From positions 1 through 64,000 of the forward strand of contig VFZN01000014.1 of NCBI GenBank assembly GCA_016871195.1: a stretch of DNA of 64,000 nt, written 5' to 3'. Below, piece by piece: positions 36,027-43,280 of the stretch (within the stretch, counting starts at the first letter, position 1; each line of letters opens with the position of its first letter). The DNA is from Acidobacteriota bacterium (GTDB lineage: Bacteria > Acidobacteriota > Vicinamibacteria > Vicinamibacterales > UBA2999). The position numbers were made by a program, and so were the translations under genes. Below the pieces are notes generated by a model. That model saw nothing but the letters and a program-made list of their open reading frames with translations, had not been told where the DNA came from and did no database searches.

Positions 36027-37085
36027 TCAGGGCTTCGGCAGGGCGCCCTGGCCGGCCACCAGCCGTGCCGCCAGGTGGTTCACCACGACCGCATTGTTCC
36101 GCACCGCCGACAGGTAGGCCGCCCGCAGCAGCTGTTCCTTGCGGCCTCGGATGGCATCAGTGATGCGGGCCTTCACCTCGGGCATGCTCGGGTCACGCTT
36201 GCCGGCCGGTTCCTTCGCAATGAGCGCCACCAGCGTGTGACCGCCGCCCTCGCTGACCAGCGTCACCGACCCCGGTTCCGACTTGAGCACCGCATCCCGC
36301 AGCTTCTGCGGCGCGCGCTGCAGGGCCGACAGGGGCACAAATCCGAGGTCACCCCCGCGCTGCGCCGTCTCGCCATCTTCCGAGAAGTCCGCAGCCACGT
36401 CCGAGAAAGTCGCGCCCTGCTTCAGCCGCTCCATCAGCATCTGAATCTTCGCATTGGCCTCCTGGGCCGTGGTCGCGTCGTTTCCCGTGCGGTTGGTCTG
36501 CTGGGGCTCGCGCACAGGCGTCACCACAATCTGGCCGATGCGGTAGGCATCTTCGGCAAACTCGAACTGCGAACGGTTCGCCTCGAAGAATGCCGTGATT
36601 TCGGCATCGCTCACCGAGACCTTCTTCGTCACCTCGGCCTCGAGCACCTTCTGTGACAGCATCTCGCGGCGCAGCTCCTCGCGCATGTCGGCGGCGGTCA
36701 GGTTGCGTGCCGTCAGCTGCTGCTGGAACTGTTCCTCGGGGATGTCTTTTCGGCCCTCGTTGTAGGCCGTATCGAGCTCGCTGTCGGGCACCTCGAGCTT
36801 GAGGGCCTTGGCCGTGTTCACGAGAATGTCCTGCACGATCAGCTCGTTCAGTAAGGTCAGCTTGGCCGCCAGCGCCTCTTCCTCGGAAGGGGCCGGGGTG
36901 GTCTGCGCCGTGCGGCGATACGACTTCTCCACCAGATCGCGGCTGATGGCACGGCCATCAACGGTCGCCCACGTGTCGGGCGAGGCAGGAGCCGGCGCCC
37001 CACCGGTGCCCTTGCAGGCACTCACCAGCAGGGTCAGGCTCAGAACAGTCAGCAGTGCATGACGGGCGCGGGAAGCAATCAGCAT
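36027..37085 (-). CDS. PpiC/SurA-like peptidyl-prolyl isomerase lipoprotein
   Basis: The 352-residue lipoprotein (lipobox LVSAC) has the SurA-N-like helical region (A-K-L-T-L-L-N-E-L-I-V-Q-D-I-L, residue 75). A parvulin core follows near residue 195, with I-G-Q-I-V-V-T-P, F-S-D-V-A-A-D-F-S-E-D, and R-G-G-D-L-G-F-V-P near residue 250. Such proteins chaperone outer-membrane proteins in the periplasm. The start was set at the Met that directly opens the signal. It is divergent from the lactate permease gene. Confidence 0.88.
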   Translation of the reverse strand: MLIASRARHALLTVLSLTLLVSACKGTGGAPAPASPDTWATVDGRAISRDLVEKSYRRTAQTTPAPSEEEALAAKLTLLNELIVQDILVNTAKALKLEVPDSELDTAYNEGRKDIPEEQFQQQLTARNLTAADMREELRREMLSQKVLEAEVTKKVSVSDAEITAFFEANRSQFEFAEDAYRIGQIVVTPVREPQQTNRTGNDATTAQEANAKIQMLMERLKQGATFSDVAADFSEDGETAQRGGDLGFVPLSALQRAPQKLRDAVLKSEPGSVTLVSEGGGHTLVALIAKEPAGKRDPSMPEVKARITDAIRGRKEQLLRAAYLSAVRNNAVVVNHLAARLVAGQGALPKP

Positions 37086-37176
37086 CCCGACATTGTATAG
37101 GCCGAATGGCATGCGTGTGCTATAAGCAGCGACAGTTTCCGTGGTTCTCCCCTCACGGCAAGGAGCGCTCGATACC

Positions 37177-38868
37177 ATGTGGCAGCACAACTATGAACCC
37201 CTCGGCGGCAGTCTGGCCCTCTCGGCCCCGGTCGCCGCCCTGCCCATTCTGGTGCTCTTCCTGTTGCTCGGCGTCTGGCGCCTGCCCTCATGGAAAGCCG
37301 CCCTGGCCGCGCTGGCCACCGCCCTGGCCGTCGCCATCGGCGTCTACGGCATGCCGGTGCCGATGGCCCTCATCTCGACGGTCTACGGGGCAGCCTACGG
37401 CCTCTTCCCCATCGCCTGGATTGTCTTCTCGTCGATCATGCTCTATCGACTGGCCGTCGACACGGGCAAGTTCGAAATCATCAAGGACTCGGTCGGCAGC
37501 CTCACCGATGACCGCCGGCTGCAGGCCATGTTCATTGCCTTCTCGTTCGGGGCCTTCATCGAAGGAGCCGCCGGCTTCGGCGCTCCGGTCGCCGTCTCGG
37601 GCGCGATGCTCGCCGGCCTCGGCTTCAATCCGTTCTATGCCGCGGGCATCTGCCTACTGGCCAACACGGCGCCGGTGGCCTTCGGATCCATCGGAATTCC
37701 CGTGACCACACTCGCCAACGTCACGGGCCTGCCGGTGCTGCCGCTGTCGGCCATGGTCGGACGCCTCTGCGCGATGATTTCGGTCATCATCCCCGGCTAT
37801 CTCATCGTGGTCATGGCGGGACGGCAGCGGGCTCTGGAAGTGCTGCCCGCCATCCTGGCGTGCGGCCTGTCATTTGCGGGCATGCAGTTCTTCGTGTCGA
37901 ATTACATGGGCCCGGAGCTCACCGACATCCTCAGTTCGCTCACCTGCATCGTGGTGATGGTGGCCGTGCTCAAGCTGTGGAAGCCCGCCTCGATCATGCG
38001 CCTCGACGGCGACGCGCCGGTCACGCACGCCTCGTTGAAGCACTCGGGGCGCGACATCCTGCTGGCGTGGCTGCCCTACCTGCTGCTGGTGGTGTTCGTG
38101 CTCACGTGGGGCGAGCCCGAGATCAAGGCGGCCATCGACCGCTGGACGCACGGCGTGATGCCCTCGTGGCTGCCCCAGGCACCCACCGGGCTGAACGGAA
38201 TCATGGTGCCCGGACTGCACAATGCCATCACGCGCATTCCGCCCGTGACGGCGGCGCCCGCGCCCTACGCAGCGGTGTTCACGCTCAACTGGCTGAGCGC
38301 CTCCGGTACGGCGTGCTTTCTTGCCACGCTGGTCACGGCCCTGCTGCTTGGGGTGAAACCGCGGCAGGTGGTGGGGATCTATCGCGCGACCTTCGCGCAG
38401 CTCAGCTTCGCGATGCTGACGATTGCATCGATGCTGGGGCTGGCCTACCTGATGAATTACTCGGGCATGACCTCAACCCTCGGCCTTGCCCTGGCGGCCA
38501 GTGGCGTCGCCTTCCCCTTCTTCAGCGCCGTCGTCGGATGGCTGGGCGTGTTTCTCACAGGCAGCGACACCTCGGCCAATGCGCTCTTCGGCAACCTGCA
38601 GGTGGTGACGGCCAATGCGCTGGGCCTGAACCCCGTGCTGACCGCCTCGGTCAACTCGGCCGCCGGCGTGATGGGCAAGATGATTTCCGTGCAGAGCATC
38701 GCCGTCGCCGTCGCTGCCACAGGCATGACCGCCGACGATGAGAGCCGGCTGTTCCGGTTCACGATCAGGCACAGCGTGCTGCTGATGGTGATGATGGGCA
38801 TCATCTCGATGATCTTCGCCTACGCGCTGCCGTCGCTCGTGCCGACAGTGCCGGCGACTGCGCCCTGA
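37177..38868 (+). CDS. lldP: L-lactate permease
   Basis: The 563-residue polytopic protein is of the LldP/LctP family and takes up L-lactate or glycolate with protons. It has an N-terminal M-W-x-H-N-Y-x-P and, near residue 110, the hallmark F-S-F-G-A-F-I-E-G-A-A-G-F-G-A-P-V-A. N-T-A-P-V-A-F-G-S-I-G-I-P follows, and T-G-S-D-T-S-A-N-A-L-F-G-N-L-Q near the end. AAGGAG lies 9 bases before ATG 37177. No lactate dehydrogenase gene is in the window. The roughly 300 bases after it (38869-39169) hold no gene I can support. Confidence 0.94.
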   Translation: MWQHNYEPLGGSLALSAPVAALPILVLFLLLGVWRLPSWKAALAALATALAVAIGVYGMPVPMALISTVYGAAYGLFPIAWIVFSSIMLYRLAVDTGKFEIIKDSVGSLTDDRRLQAMFIAFSFGAFIEGAAGFGAPVAVSGAMLAGLGFNPFYAAGICLLANTAPVAFGSIGIPVTTLANVTGLPVLPLSAMVGRLCAMISVIIPGYLIVVMAGRQRALEVLPAILACGLSFAGMQFFVSNYMGPELTDILSSLTCIVVMVAVLKLWKPASIMRLDGDAPVTHASLKHSGRDILLAWLPYLLLVVFVLTWGEPEIKAAIDRWTHGVMPSWLPQAPTGLNGIMVPGLHNAITRIPPVTAAPAPYAAVFTLNWLSASGTACFLATLVTALLLGVKPRQVVGIYRATFAQLSFAMLTIASMLGLAYLMNYSGMTSTLGLALAASGVAFPFFSAVVGWLGVFLTGSDTSANALFGNLQVVTANALGLNPVLTASVNSAAGVMGKMISVQSIAVAVAATGMTADDESRLFRFTIRHSVLLMVMMGIISMIFAYALPSLVPTVPATAP

Positions 38869-39169
38869 GGCCGGCGGGCGCGACGGCGGGGCATCGTTGG
38901 TGCTGACGGCGGCGCCTCGGAATCAGTGGCGGTGAGTCCGGGTATGTGTCCGTGCTGAACCCTGCAGACGCGGCGTGAGACGTACACGTCGAGACGTCAT
39001 CCGCGCACCGGTCAGAGGCGCACGGCGCCATCGATTCGGGCGAGGGAAACAGTCGAAGAGGGGCTGTCGGCGCGGCGTCTCCTGGCCGACGACCGCCTCG
39101 TGGATGTCGAGTGACGATGGGCGACCGGAACGGCGGACGAGGACGGCCACGCCCGCCGGCCCGCCCGCG

Positions 39170-39766
39170 TTACTGCGGCCGCCGGAACAGGCCCACGTAA
39201 ACGGCCTTGCCGAGCACGTGGCCTTCCATGGCCTTCCACACCGCCGTGCGGGTCACCCACGCATCAGCGCCAGCCGGCACGTCGAGCTTCGTGTCGAGCG
39301 CATACAGCTCGAACGTGTAGTGATGCTGCGGCCCCGACGCCGGAGCGCCGGGGCCACGGTAGACCGGGCCGCTTGCGCTGATCTGCTGGCTGCCGTCCGG
39401 CAGCGTCGCCCCCTTGGGCACCCCTTCCGGAAGGCCGGTTGCCGTGCCGGGGAGGTTCCACACCAGCCAGTGCACCTGATCTTCGGTGCCGCGATTGCGC
39501 GCCACATCGGGGTCGCGCATGTGCAGCACAAAACTCTGCGTGCCGGCCGGCACGTTGGTCCAGTTGAGCACGGGCGAGACCTGCTCACCCGCCTGCGTGT
39601 ACTTCACGGGAATGGGGTCGCCGTCGGGAAATGCCGGCGTGGTCAGCGTCAGGGCCGGGCGGGGCGGCTGCGCCGGGGCAGCACCGGGGGCGGGGGCCTG
39701 AGCCGCCGCCACGAGGGGCAGGGCCAGCACGAGGGTCGCGGTCAGCACCGAGGACATGGTCTTCAT
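39170..39766 (-). CDS. secreted PEBP (YbhB/YbcL) family protein
   Basis: The 198-residue protein has a signal peptide ending AAAQ and the phosphatidylethanolamine-binding fold of YbhB/YbcL. Motifs are F-P-x-G-x-x-I-P-V-K-Y-T (residue 45) and V-L-H-M-R-D-P-D-V-A-R with H-W-L-V-W-N-L-P-G-T. Y-R-G-P-G-A-P-A-S-G-P-x-H-H-Y near residue 140 is the ligand site. The ligand is unknown. It is divergent from a small lipoprotein, with the two starts about 30 bases apart. Confidence 0.9.
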   Translation of the reverse strand: MKTMSSVLTATLVLALPLVAAAQAPAPGAAPAQPPRPALTLTTPAFPDGDPIPVKYTQAGEQVSPVLNWTNVPAGTQSFVLHMRDPDVARNRGTEDQVHWLVWNLPGTATGLPEGVPKGATLPDGSQQISASGPVYRGPGAPASGPQHHYTFELYALDTKLDVPAGADAWVTRTAVWKAMEGHVLGKAVYVGLFRRPQ

Positions 39767-39796
39767 GCCGCACAGCATACGCGCTATGATTTTCAG

Positions 39797-40249
39797 ATGC
39801 ACGTCACACTTCGTTCGCGACTGTCAGTGATGCTGTCAACGGCTGCGGTGGTCCTGGTGACCGCAGCTTGCGGTGGCGGCTCGTCCACACCGGCTGAGGC
39901 ACCGGCCACTCCGGCCCCTGCGGCCGACACCTCGGCGGCTCCCGCCACACCGGCGGCTGCGCCAGCCGGCGTCATCATTCCGCTCGAGCCCAAGGAAGGC
40001 AGTTCGTCGGGACACATCGACCTGTTCCGCTGGGAAGCCGTGCCCGGCGCTGACGCGTATGTGGTCAAGGTGACGGCCGTCACCGATGGCCGCGTGCTCT
40101 GGGAAAGCCCGGCGCTGACCACCACCGAGGCCCACCTGCCCAATACCATCGCCCTCGAACCCGAGGCCTACTTCTGGCAGGTGAAGGCATCAGCGGCCGG
40201 CAAGCCGGTGGCCGAAACCGGCGCCATCCGCTTCCTCGTCACCCCGTAA
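39797..40249 (+). CDS. small lipoprotein with fibronectin-III-like domain
   Basis: A 150-residue lipoprotein (lipobox VTAAC) with a Pro/Ala/Thr linker. One beta-sandwich domain follows, in which F-R-W-E-A-V-P-G-A-D-A-Y-V-V-K-V-T is the typical FN3/SusE-like opening. It ends at the barrel edge with IRFLVTP. It could bind a surface partner; no enzyme motif. A strong hairpin follows the stop. Confidence 0.6.
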   Translation: MHVTLRSRLSVMLSTAAVVLVTAACGGGSSTPAEAPATPAPAADTSAAPATPAAAPAGVIIPLEPKEGSSSGHIDLFRWEAVPGADAYVVKVTAVTDGRVLWESPALTTTEAHLPNTIALEPEAYFWQVKASAAGKPVAETGAIRFLVTP

Positions 40250-40265
40250 CACCGCCCGCGACTGC

Positions 40266-40291
40266 GCCCGGGTGCCGCTCGGCGCCCGGGC
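40266..40291. terminator. strong GC hairpin after small lipoprotein
   Basis: GCCCGGGTGCC (40266-40276) pairs with GGCGCCCGGGC (40281-40291) over 11 base pairs including one G-T. The loop is four bases. It lies between convergent genes, so it can end both transcripts. Confidence 0.6.
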
Positions 40292-40419
40292 CGTCGCCGC
40301 CCCTCTCCCGGGACGCCCTCTGCCCGGACCGTCTCAGACCTTCGTCCGCGGCGCACGTCCCCGACATCATCCGACCGGGTCTCACCGGGAAGGCACTCGC
40401 GTCTGCACGCGGACACCCG

Positions 40420-41232
40420 CTACGGCCGCGGCAACCCCTCGCTCAGCAGACGCACCATCAGGTCGGGCCGCTCCGCGTGAATCCAGTGCCCCCCCTCTTC
40501 GGAGTGCACGGTCAGTCCCGCACCCGCCGCGGCCTGCAGCCGTGCCAGCGCCCCCGCTGAAATCGCTTCGGACCGCGTTGCCTTCAGCACATGAATGTCG
40601 TGCAGCGGTGCTCGCTGCTCGACGGGCGCCCACATGTCGGTCCGGAAGAAGTCGTGCAACAGCGCGTCCATCACCTCGACGTCGAGCCCCCACCGCAGGT
40701 GGTCGCCGTCGCGCACCAGGTTGGTGGCCATCCACTGCGCCACGCCCAGGTCGACGCCGCCCGCCATCAGCGCCTCCTGCGCCTCGGTGCGGCTGGCAAA
40801 CCGCGCGGGCAGCCGGCGCACCAGTTGCAGCATGTCCCAGGCACTGCCACTGGCGCTCTTGGTTTCCGGGGTGGAATCGATGACCCAGACCTGCAGCGAC
40901 ACCTCCTGCAGGGACGGCAGCATCGCCAGCGCCACCTTGCCGCCATACGAGTGTCCCAGCACGGCGCGCGGCGTCAGGCCCGTCGATACCCGCCACCCCA
41001 GCACCGCCTCGGCGCAGTCGCGCACACCGGGCGCACCGGGTCCCGGCCCCGAGTCGCCGTGATGCGGCAGGTCGACCAGCCAGCACGCATAGTCGGGTCG
41101 CGCCGCCACCAGCGCACGCGCAATGCCCTGCCAGTTGCGCCCGCGGCCATAGATGCCGTGCAGCATCACCAGCGCATGCGGCGCATCATCGGCCCCAATG
41201 CGCGAGGCCGCGAGTGTGGTGTGAGCACTCAT
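40420..41232 (-). CDS. alpha/beta hydrolase (YbfF-like)
   Basis: The 270-residue cytoplasmic hydrolase has H-G-I-Y-G-R-G-R-N-W (oxyanion region, residue 25). D-L-P-H-H-G-D-S follows, then the nucleophile elbow L-G-H-S-Y-G-G-K near residue 95 and a late G-G-H-W-I-H-A-E-R-P that supplies the catalytic His. It resembles YbfF/abhydrolase esterases. It is followed on the same strand by nothing; upstream is the MliC-domain gene, 48 bases away. Substrate unknown. Confidence 0.83.
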   Translation of the reverse strand: MSAHTTLAASRIGADDAPHALVMLHGIYGRGRNWQGIARALVAARPDYACWLVDLPHHGDSGPGPGAPGVRDCAEAVLGWRVSTGLTPRAVLGHSYGGKVALAMLPSLQEVSLQVWVIDSTPETKSASGSAWDMLQLVRRLPARFASRTEAQEALMAGGVDLGVAQWMATNLVRDGDHLRWGLDVEVMDALLHDFFRTDMWAPVEQRAPLHDIHVLKATRSEAISAGALARLQAAAGAGLTVHSEEGGHWIHAERPDLMVRLLSEGLPRP

Positions 41233-41280
41233 CGTGCTATTGAAGCACTGCCGAGGGGGCGGCACGCAAGGCGCACACAC

Positions 41281-42180
41281 TCACCGCATCGGCTCGAGCA
41301 TCAGCACAGGCGGCGTGGCCGAGGCGCCGTCGAGCACCACCACCGCGGTCGTCGTGCGCCAGCGTACGCGCCCCTCGACCGACGCCGTGGCCTGCAACAG
41401 ATAGCGCCCGCCCGCCGGCGTGGTTGCCGGCGCATAGTCGATCGCGAACGACATCGATGCCGCACCGGCATCGACCACGAGGACCTGCCGCGCCAGCGCG
41501 GTCGACGGCGCATCGGCACGCGACGCCTCGACCAGCCGCACATCCACCACCGCGCCGACGGGCAGCACACGCCCGCCGCGCACCGTCAGCGAACCCGTCA
41601 GGGTCGCCGATGCGGCCTCGGGTGCCCAGCGGCATCCGCGCGCCCGTACCCGCGCGCCATCCGCGCTCGACAGACTGAACGCGCCGGGCCGCCCCCGCCA
41701 CCGCTGACGGCCATCGGTGTAGAACACTCCGCCCGTATCCGGCACCTCACGCAGCACGAGACGTTCGCCCTGAAACTCGAGCACCAGGCGCTCGAGCACC
41801 GGCCGCACCACCACACTGCGCGCATCGTCGCAGGTCACAAGCAGCGGGTCGACAAACGGCACGCGGCTGCCGTGACCCTCGAGCACACACCGCTGGCTCA
41901 GCAGGTCGCTCTGCCCGGGAATCGACAGCTGTGCCCCGGTGCGGGTCACGCGCCACTCGCGGCGCTCGTTCACATAGCGGGATTGCGACGGACGCGGCGC
42001 GACGAGATGCTCGAGCCGGCCGTCAAGGAACAGGTCGATCGATGACCCGGATGTCCACACAGGCACGATCAGGTCATCGCCACACCGGTATGAGGTGCGC
42101 AGGTCGGGGGCCGGCACAGGCGCCGCAGGCGGGCCCTGAGCCAGCAGCACCGCCAGTCCCATCAGCGTCAGCAGACCCAT
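41281..42180 (-). CDS. secreted protein with two MliC-like domains and a YbaY-like domain
   Basis: The 299-residue protein has a short signal (LLTLMGLAVLLAQ). Residues 28-95 resemble the lysozyme inhibitor MliC (YRCGDDLIVPVW, then L-F-L-D-G). Residues 115-190 repeat that pattern with C-D-D-A and V-F-Y-T-D-G-R-Q-R-W. The C-terminal third (195-299) looks like the YbaY/YscW fold, with L-T-G-S-L-T-V-R and A-I-D-Y-A. MliC proteins bind C-type lysozyme. The combination suggests a periplasmic defence against lysozyme-like enzymes, which is inference. Confidence 0.68.
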   Translation of the reverse strand: MGLLTLMGLAVLLAQGPPAAPVPAPDLRTSYRCGDDLIVPVWTSGSSIDLFLDGRLEHLVAPRPSQSRYVNERREWRVTRTGAQLSIPGQSDLLSQRCVLEGHGSRVPFVDPLLVTCDDARSVVVRPVLERLVLEFQGERLVLREVPDTGGVFYTDGRQRWRGRPGAFSLSSADGARVRARGCRWAPEAASATLTGSLTVRGGRVLPVGAVVDVRLVEASRADAPSTALARQVLVVDAGAASMSFAIDYAPATTPAGGRYLLQATASVEGRVRWRTTTAVVVLDGASATPPVLMLEPMR

Positions 42181-42239
42181 CGGGCCATCTTACAATCGCG
42201 TGCAGGCCCGCTCACGGGCCACCCCGTTGAGGAGCATCC

Positions 42240-42716
42240 ATGCCGCGCCGCTACTGGCTGATGAAGTGCGAACCCGAGGCCTACACCATCGGTCAACTGG
42301 AACAGGACGGCCAGTCGAGCTGGGAAGGTGTGCGCAACTATCAGGCGCGCAATTTCATGCGCGACGGCATGCAGGTTGGCGATGATGTGCTCTTCTATGC
42401 CTCGAATGCCGAGCCCTCGGGCGTGACAGGCCTGGCGACGATTGCCCGCGCCGGCTATCCCGATCACTTTGCGTGGAAAAAGGGCCACCGCTACTTCGAC
42501 GAGGCCAGCACACCCGAGGCGCCCGTCTGGTACATGGTCGACGTCGCGTTCCGCGAACGCTTTCCCGAGTGCGTGCCCCTCGCGACGCTCAAGGCGACGC
42601 CCGGCCTCGAGCAGATGATGGTCACCCGCAAGGGCGATCGACTGTCTGTGCAGCCCGTCACCAAAGCCGAGTTCGACATCATCGTCAGGCTCGGACGGAA
42701 GAAGGCGCGCGCGTAG
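42240..42716 (+). CDS. EVE domain protein
   Basis: The 158-residue protein matches the EVE (PUA-like) fold of thymocyte nuclear protein 1. It starts Y-W-L-M-K-C-E-P-x-x-Y, and has W-E-G-V-R-N-Y-Q-A-R-N near residue 28, G-D-D-V-L-F-Y-A-S-N and a W-Y-M-V-D-V near residue 98. EVE proteins bind modified bases in nucleic acids. GAGGAG sits 4 bases before the start. Confidence 0.93.
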   Translation: MPRRYWLMKCEPEAYTIGQLEQDGQSSWEGVRNYQARNFMRDGMQVGDDVLFYASNAEPSGVTGLATIARAGYPDHFAWKKGHRYFDEASTPEAPVWYMVDVAFRERFPECVPLATLKATPGLEQMMVTRKGDRLSVQPVTKAEFDIIVRLGRKKARA

Positions 42717-42870
42717 GTCCCAGCGACAGAGGCGATAGAAGAGACCTGGACCAGGAGCGCACGCCCGCCCCCGATGCACGCCGCGGAGGCTGCCGGATGT
42801 GTGCTCGTGCACCCATGCGCGGGTCGGGCACTCAGATCGCGAGACGGGTGGCCCTGCCGGTTGCCGGCTG

Positions 42871-43224
42871 TCAGCCGTCCAGTTCCACAGGAAAAATGTG
42901 GCGGCCGTCCGACCCGAGGGGCAGCGGTGTGACGGCCGACACCGCCGACAGGGGCAGGGACGCATACAGATGCGGAAAGCGCGCACCTCCGCGCGATACT
43001 TCCCATCGCAGGGCCTCACCCAGCGCCTCGGGACGCACAGCCACCAGCAGCAGGTGCGATTGTCCCGCAAAGTGCTTCGCCGCGGTCTCGGCCACCTGCG
43101 CGGCCGACGAAAAATGGATGAACCCGTCCTGCACATCGACGGCCGCACCGGTGAAGACCCCGGCGGCCTCGGCCGCCTGCCAGGCGGCCACATCCACAAT
43201 CTTGTAAATCGGTGTGTGTGACAT
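42871..43224 (-). CDS. DUF952 family protein
   Basis: The 117-residue protein matches DUF952: I-Y-K-I-V-D-V-A-A-W, D-G-F-I-H-F-S-S-A-A-Q near residue 33, R-W-E near residue 74 and F-P-H-L-Y-A-S-L-P near residue 84. The family has no established activity. It is divergent from the zinc metalloprotease gene; the 60-base spacer holds both starts. Confidence 0.9.
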   Translation of the reverse strand: MSHTPIYKIVDVAAWQAAEAAGVFTGAAVDVQDGFIHFSSAAQVAETAAKHFAGQSHLLLVAVRPEALGEALRWEVSRGGARFPHLYASLPLSAVSAVTPLPLGSDGRHIFPVELDG

Positions 43225-43280
43225 TTCAGATGCTCCCCCGGCGCAGCCCCCATCGTAGAATGACCGCCGAAGGAGTGTGC

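Noticed and set aside
38869-39169. Small frames after lldP
   Set aside because: Several open frames of 60-80 codons exist on both strands, but none has a ribosome-binding site, a signal peptide or a motif.
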